Assembly: GCF_003999255.1 (NCBI RefSeq)
Contig: NZ_CP034791.1
Location: 124,001-188,000, forward strand
From: Caldicellulosiruptor changbaiensis
GTDB taxonomy: Bacteria > Bacillota > Thermoanaerobacteria > Caldicellulosiruptorales > Caldicellulosiruptoraceae
DNA: 64,000 nt
Reading direction: 5' to 3'
Shown: positions 63,090-64,000 of the stretch, one piece after another
Numbering within the stretch: the stretch's first letter is position 1
How the letters are laid out: each line of letters opens with the position of its first letter
Notes under the pieces: generated by a model
The model's input: only the letters and a program-made list of their open reading frames with translations
Told to the model about the DNA's origin: nothing
Database searches by the model: none
Program-made: the position numbers and the translations under genes

Positions 63090-63143
63090 TTCACAAAAAC
63101 TCCACAATTTCTTCACATCAGTTTCACAAAACACCTTTATATT
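63090..63143 (+). promoter_or_regulatory. Four 11-bp-spaced TTCACA repeats with -10 box (Pho-box-like)
   Basis: TTCACA at 63090, TCCACA at 63101, TTCACA at 63112 and TTCACA at 63123 each start exactly 11 bp apart. A TATATT at 63138-63143 follows 9 bp after the last one, in place of a good -35. This is the layout of PhoP/OmpR-type activator arrays in Gram-positive bacteria. It lies upstream of the secreted-protein gene and divergent from the response-regulator operon. Confidence 0.75.
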
Positions 63144-63187
63144 TAAACTTGCAAAACAAAATTTTAGTTTTTGGGAGGTTGATTTAA

Positions 63188-63739
63188 ATGAAAAGAAGAA
63201 TAGGTTTTGTGGTAGCAGTAGCTTTATTAGTGCTTGCCCTGAACTTAGCTGCTTTTGCCGCAACAAGTGTTTCAAACACCAATCCAGCATCAGCAACTAA
63301 TACCACAGTTTTGCACATGGCAAGGGGATATGGTGCTCAGTTTATGGCATCAATTGTAGCAAAGCTTACAGGTCTTACAGTTGATGAGGTTGTATATTTG
63401 AGGTCACAAGGACAAACTTTCTACCAGATAGCTTTGTCAAAAGGTGTAACAGCTGAGAAGTTTAAGGATGCTGTATATCAATCAAAAAGTGCTTTAGTTG
63501 ACCAAAAAGTAAAAGATGGCGTTATTACAAAAGAACAGGCGGAGGCAATAAAGGCACAGATGAAAGCACGAATTGACAGCTGCAACGGACAGGGCTACGC
63601 AAACAGACCACAAACTGGGGATGGAATATTTGGTGGTGGAAATGGGCAAAAGCAGGGTATTGGGCAAGGTAGAGGTATTGGCTACGGCAGAGGCATGAGA
63701 GGCTTTTCAGCAAGGAATTCTTCAAATCAATCAAAATAA
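63188..63739 (+). CDS. Secreted DUF2680-like small protein with Gly-rich tail
   Basis: 183 aa. A signal peptide (VVAVALLVLALNLAAFA, cut near AFAA) is followed by a helical region with SIVAKLTGLTVDEVVYLRSQGQTFYQIALSKG and DGVITKEQAEAIKAQMKARI. These resemble the repeated units of DUF2680-type secreted proteins. The tail is rich in Gly, Gln and Arg (GQKQGIGQGRGIGYGRG). GGGAGG precedes ATG 63188. The repeat array in its promoter ties it to the adjacent two-component system, suggesting an envelope-stress or periplasm-like chaperone function, by inference. Confidence 0.78.
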   Translation: MKRRIGFVVAVALLVLALNLAAFAATSVSNTNPASATNTTVLHMARGYGAQFMASIVAKLTGLTVDEVVYLRSQGQTFYQIALSKGVTAEKFKDAVYQSKSALVDQKVKDGVITKEQAEAIKAQMKARIDSCNGQGYANRPQTGDGIFGGGNGQKQGIGQGRGIGYGRGMRGFSARNSSNQSK

Positions 63740-63756
63740 GTAAGTAGACATTTGGA

Positions 63757-63794
63757 CTTAGCAGGGTGGTTTGCTCTGCTAAGCCTATTTTTTT
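63757..63794 (+). terminator. Terminator after the secreted protein gene
   Basis: CTTAGCAG (63757-63764) pairs with CTGCTAAG (63776-63783), followed by CCTATTTTTTT. Confidence 0.85.
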
Positions 63795-63830
63795 ATAAAC
63801 AATTTTAACCAGTTTATAATAATCTTCTTA

Positions 63831-64000
63831 GGTTATTGAGTAAAAGATATAACCATATGAGATAAATATAGTAACGGAAGAAAAAATTCCCCCTTTGTGA
63901 TATAATTTTAATTTGTAAAAACTACTCCAACTCACAAGGGGGATATTTTTTTATTTCTCCTATGGATATTTTTACTTACAATGGTTATATCTTTTATTCA
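63831..64000. mobile_element. MITE-like element related to the IS4-like ends (cut by window end)
   Basis: It starts with GGTTATTGAGTAAAAGATATAACC (63831-63854). The window ends with GGTTATATCTTTTATTCA (63983-64000), the start of the inverted copy, so about six bases lie beyond the window. The first about 120 bp follow the left end of the insertion sequences, including CCCCCTTTGTGA...CTCACAAGGGGG around a TATAAT, but no transposase is present. The total length is about 175 bp. Confidence 0.8.

Overview
The window looks like chromosome from an AT-rich, thermophilic anaerobic Firmicute, most likely Caldicellulosiruptor or a close relative. This is inferred from base composition, strong Shine-Dalgarno (SD) sites, frequent TTG/GTG starts, a YesM/YesN-controlled sugar ABC transporter, GH2/GH5/GH15 enzymes, and spoIIE/spoIID genes. 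No rRNA, tRNA or CRISPR array was seen.

Layout. 1-9.3 kb (+): tail of folK, a short-chain dehydrogenase, a Uma2 protein, a membrane coiled-coil protein with pspA, spoIIE-spoIID, a stand-alone domain resembling the N-terminus of long dihydropteroate synthases, and a lipoprotein. 9.3-15.1 kb (-): nadE, a HepT/MntA toxin-antitoxin pair and a YesN/YesM two-component system. 15.4-21.2 kb (+): sugar-binding lipoprotein, two permeases and a GH2 beta-mannosidase.

21.3-29.6 kb (+) is a more AT-rich island. It holds two very short Cys-x3-Cys-x3-Cys precursor peptides, two radical SAM/SPASM proteins, an S41-type peptidase, a small membrane protein, and an ABC ATPase with its permease. This gene set closely matches the thuricin CD two-peptide sactibiotic cluster. 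The peptidase gene is split by a 1.1-kb insertion sequence with a clean 9-bp target duplication, and removing the insert restores the frame exactly. The island starts at an older insertion-sequence relic and is bracketed by near-duplicate terminators.

29.7-31.6 kb is a GH15 enzyme. 31.7-35.1 kb (-) holds an unknown protein and a tandemly duplicated two-gene unit (about 120-aa Gly-rich protein plus about 185-aa multi-TM protein). The second copy is decaying through frameshifts and a second copy of the insertion sequence. 35.4-39.9 kb is a glycosyltransferase with an in-frame stop, a nucleotidyltransferase-phosphomannomutase fusion with a degenerate mutase domain, and a GH5 enzyme. 40.0-45.5 kb is a VanZ-like protein and a GntR-controlled multi-gene ABC operon. 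45.6-49.1 kb (-) is a Trk/Ktr potassium uptake operon with an unlisted 44-aa membrane protein. 49.2-52.7 kb is a second SpoIID/LytB protein, queA and a heptad-repeat protein.

52.8-60.8 kb is a complete four-gene Wadjet (JetABCD-like) plasmid-defence operon. 61-63.8 kb is an OmpR-type two-component system. It is divergent from a secreted small protein whose promoter carries four TTCACA-like repeats at exact 11-bp spacing. The window ends inside a MITE-like relative of the insertion sequences.
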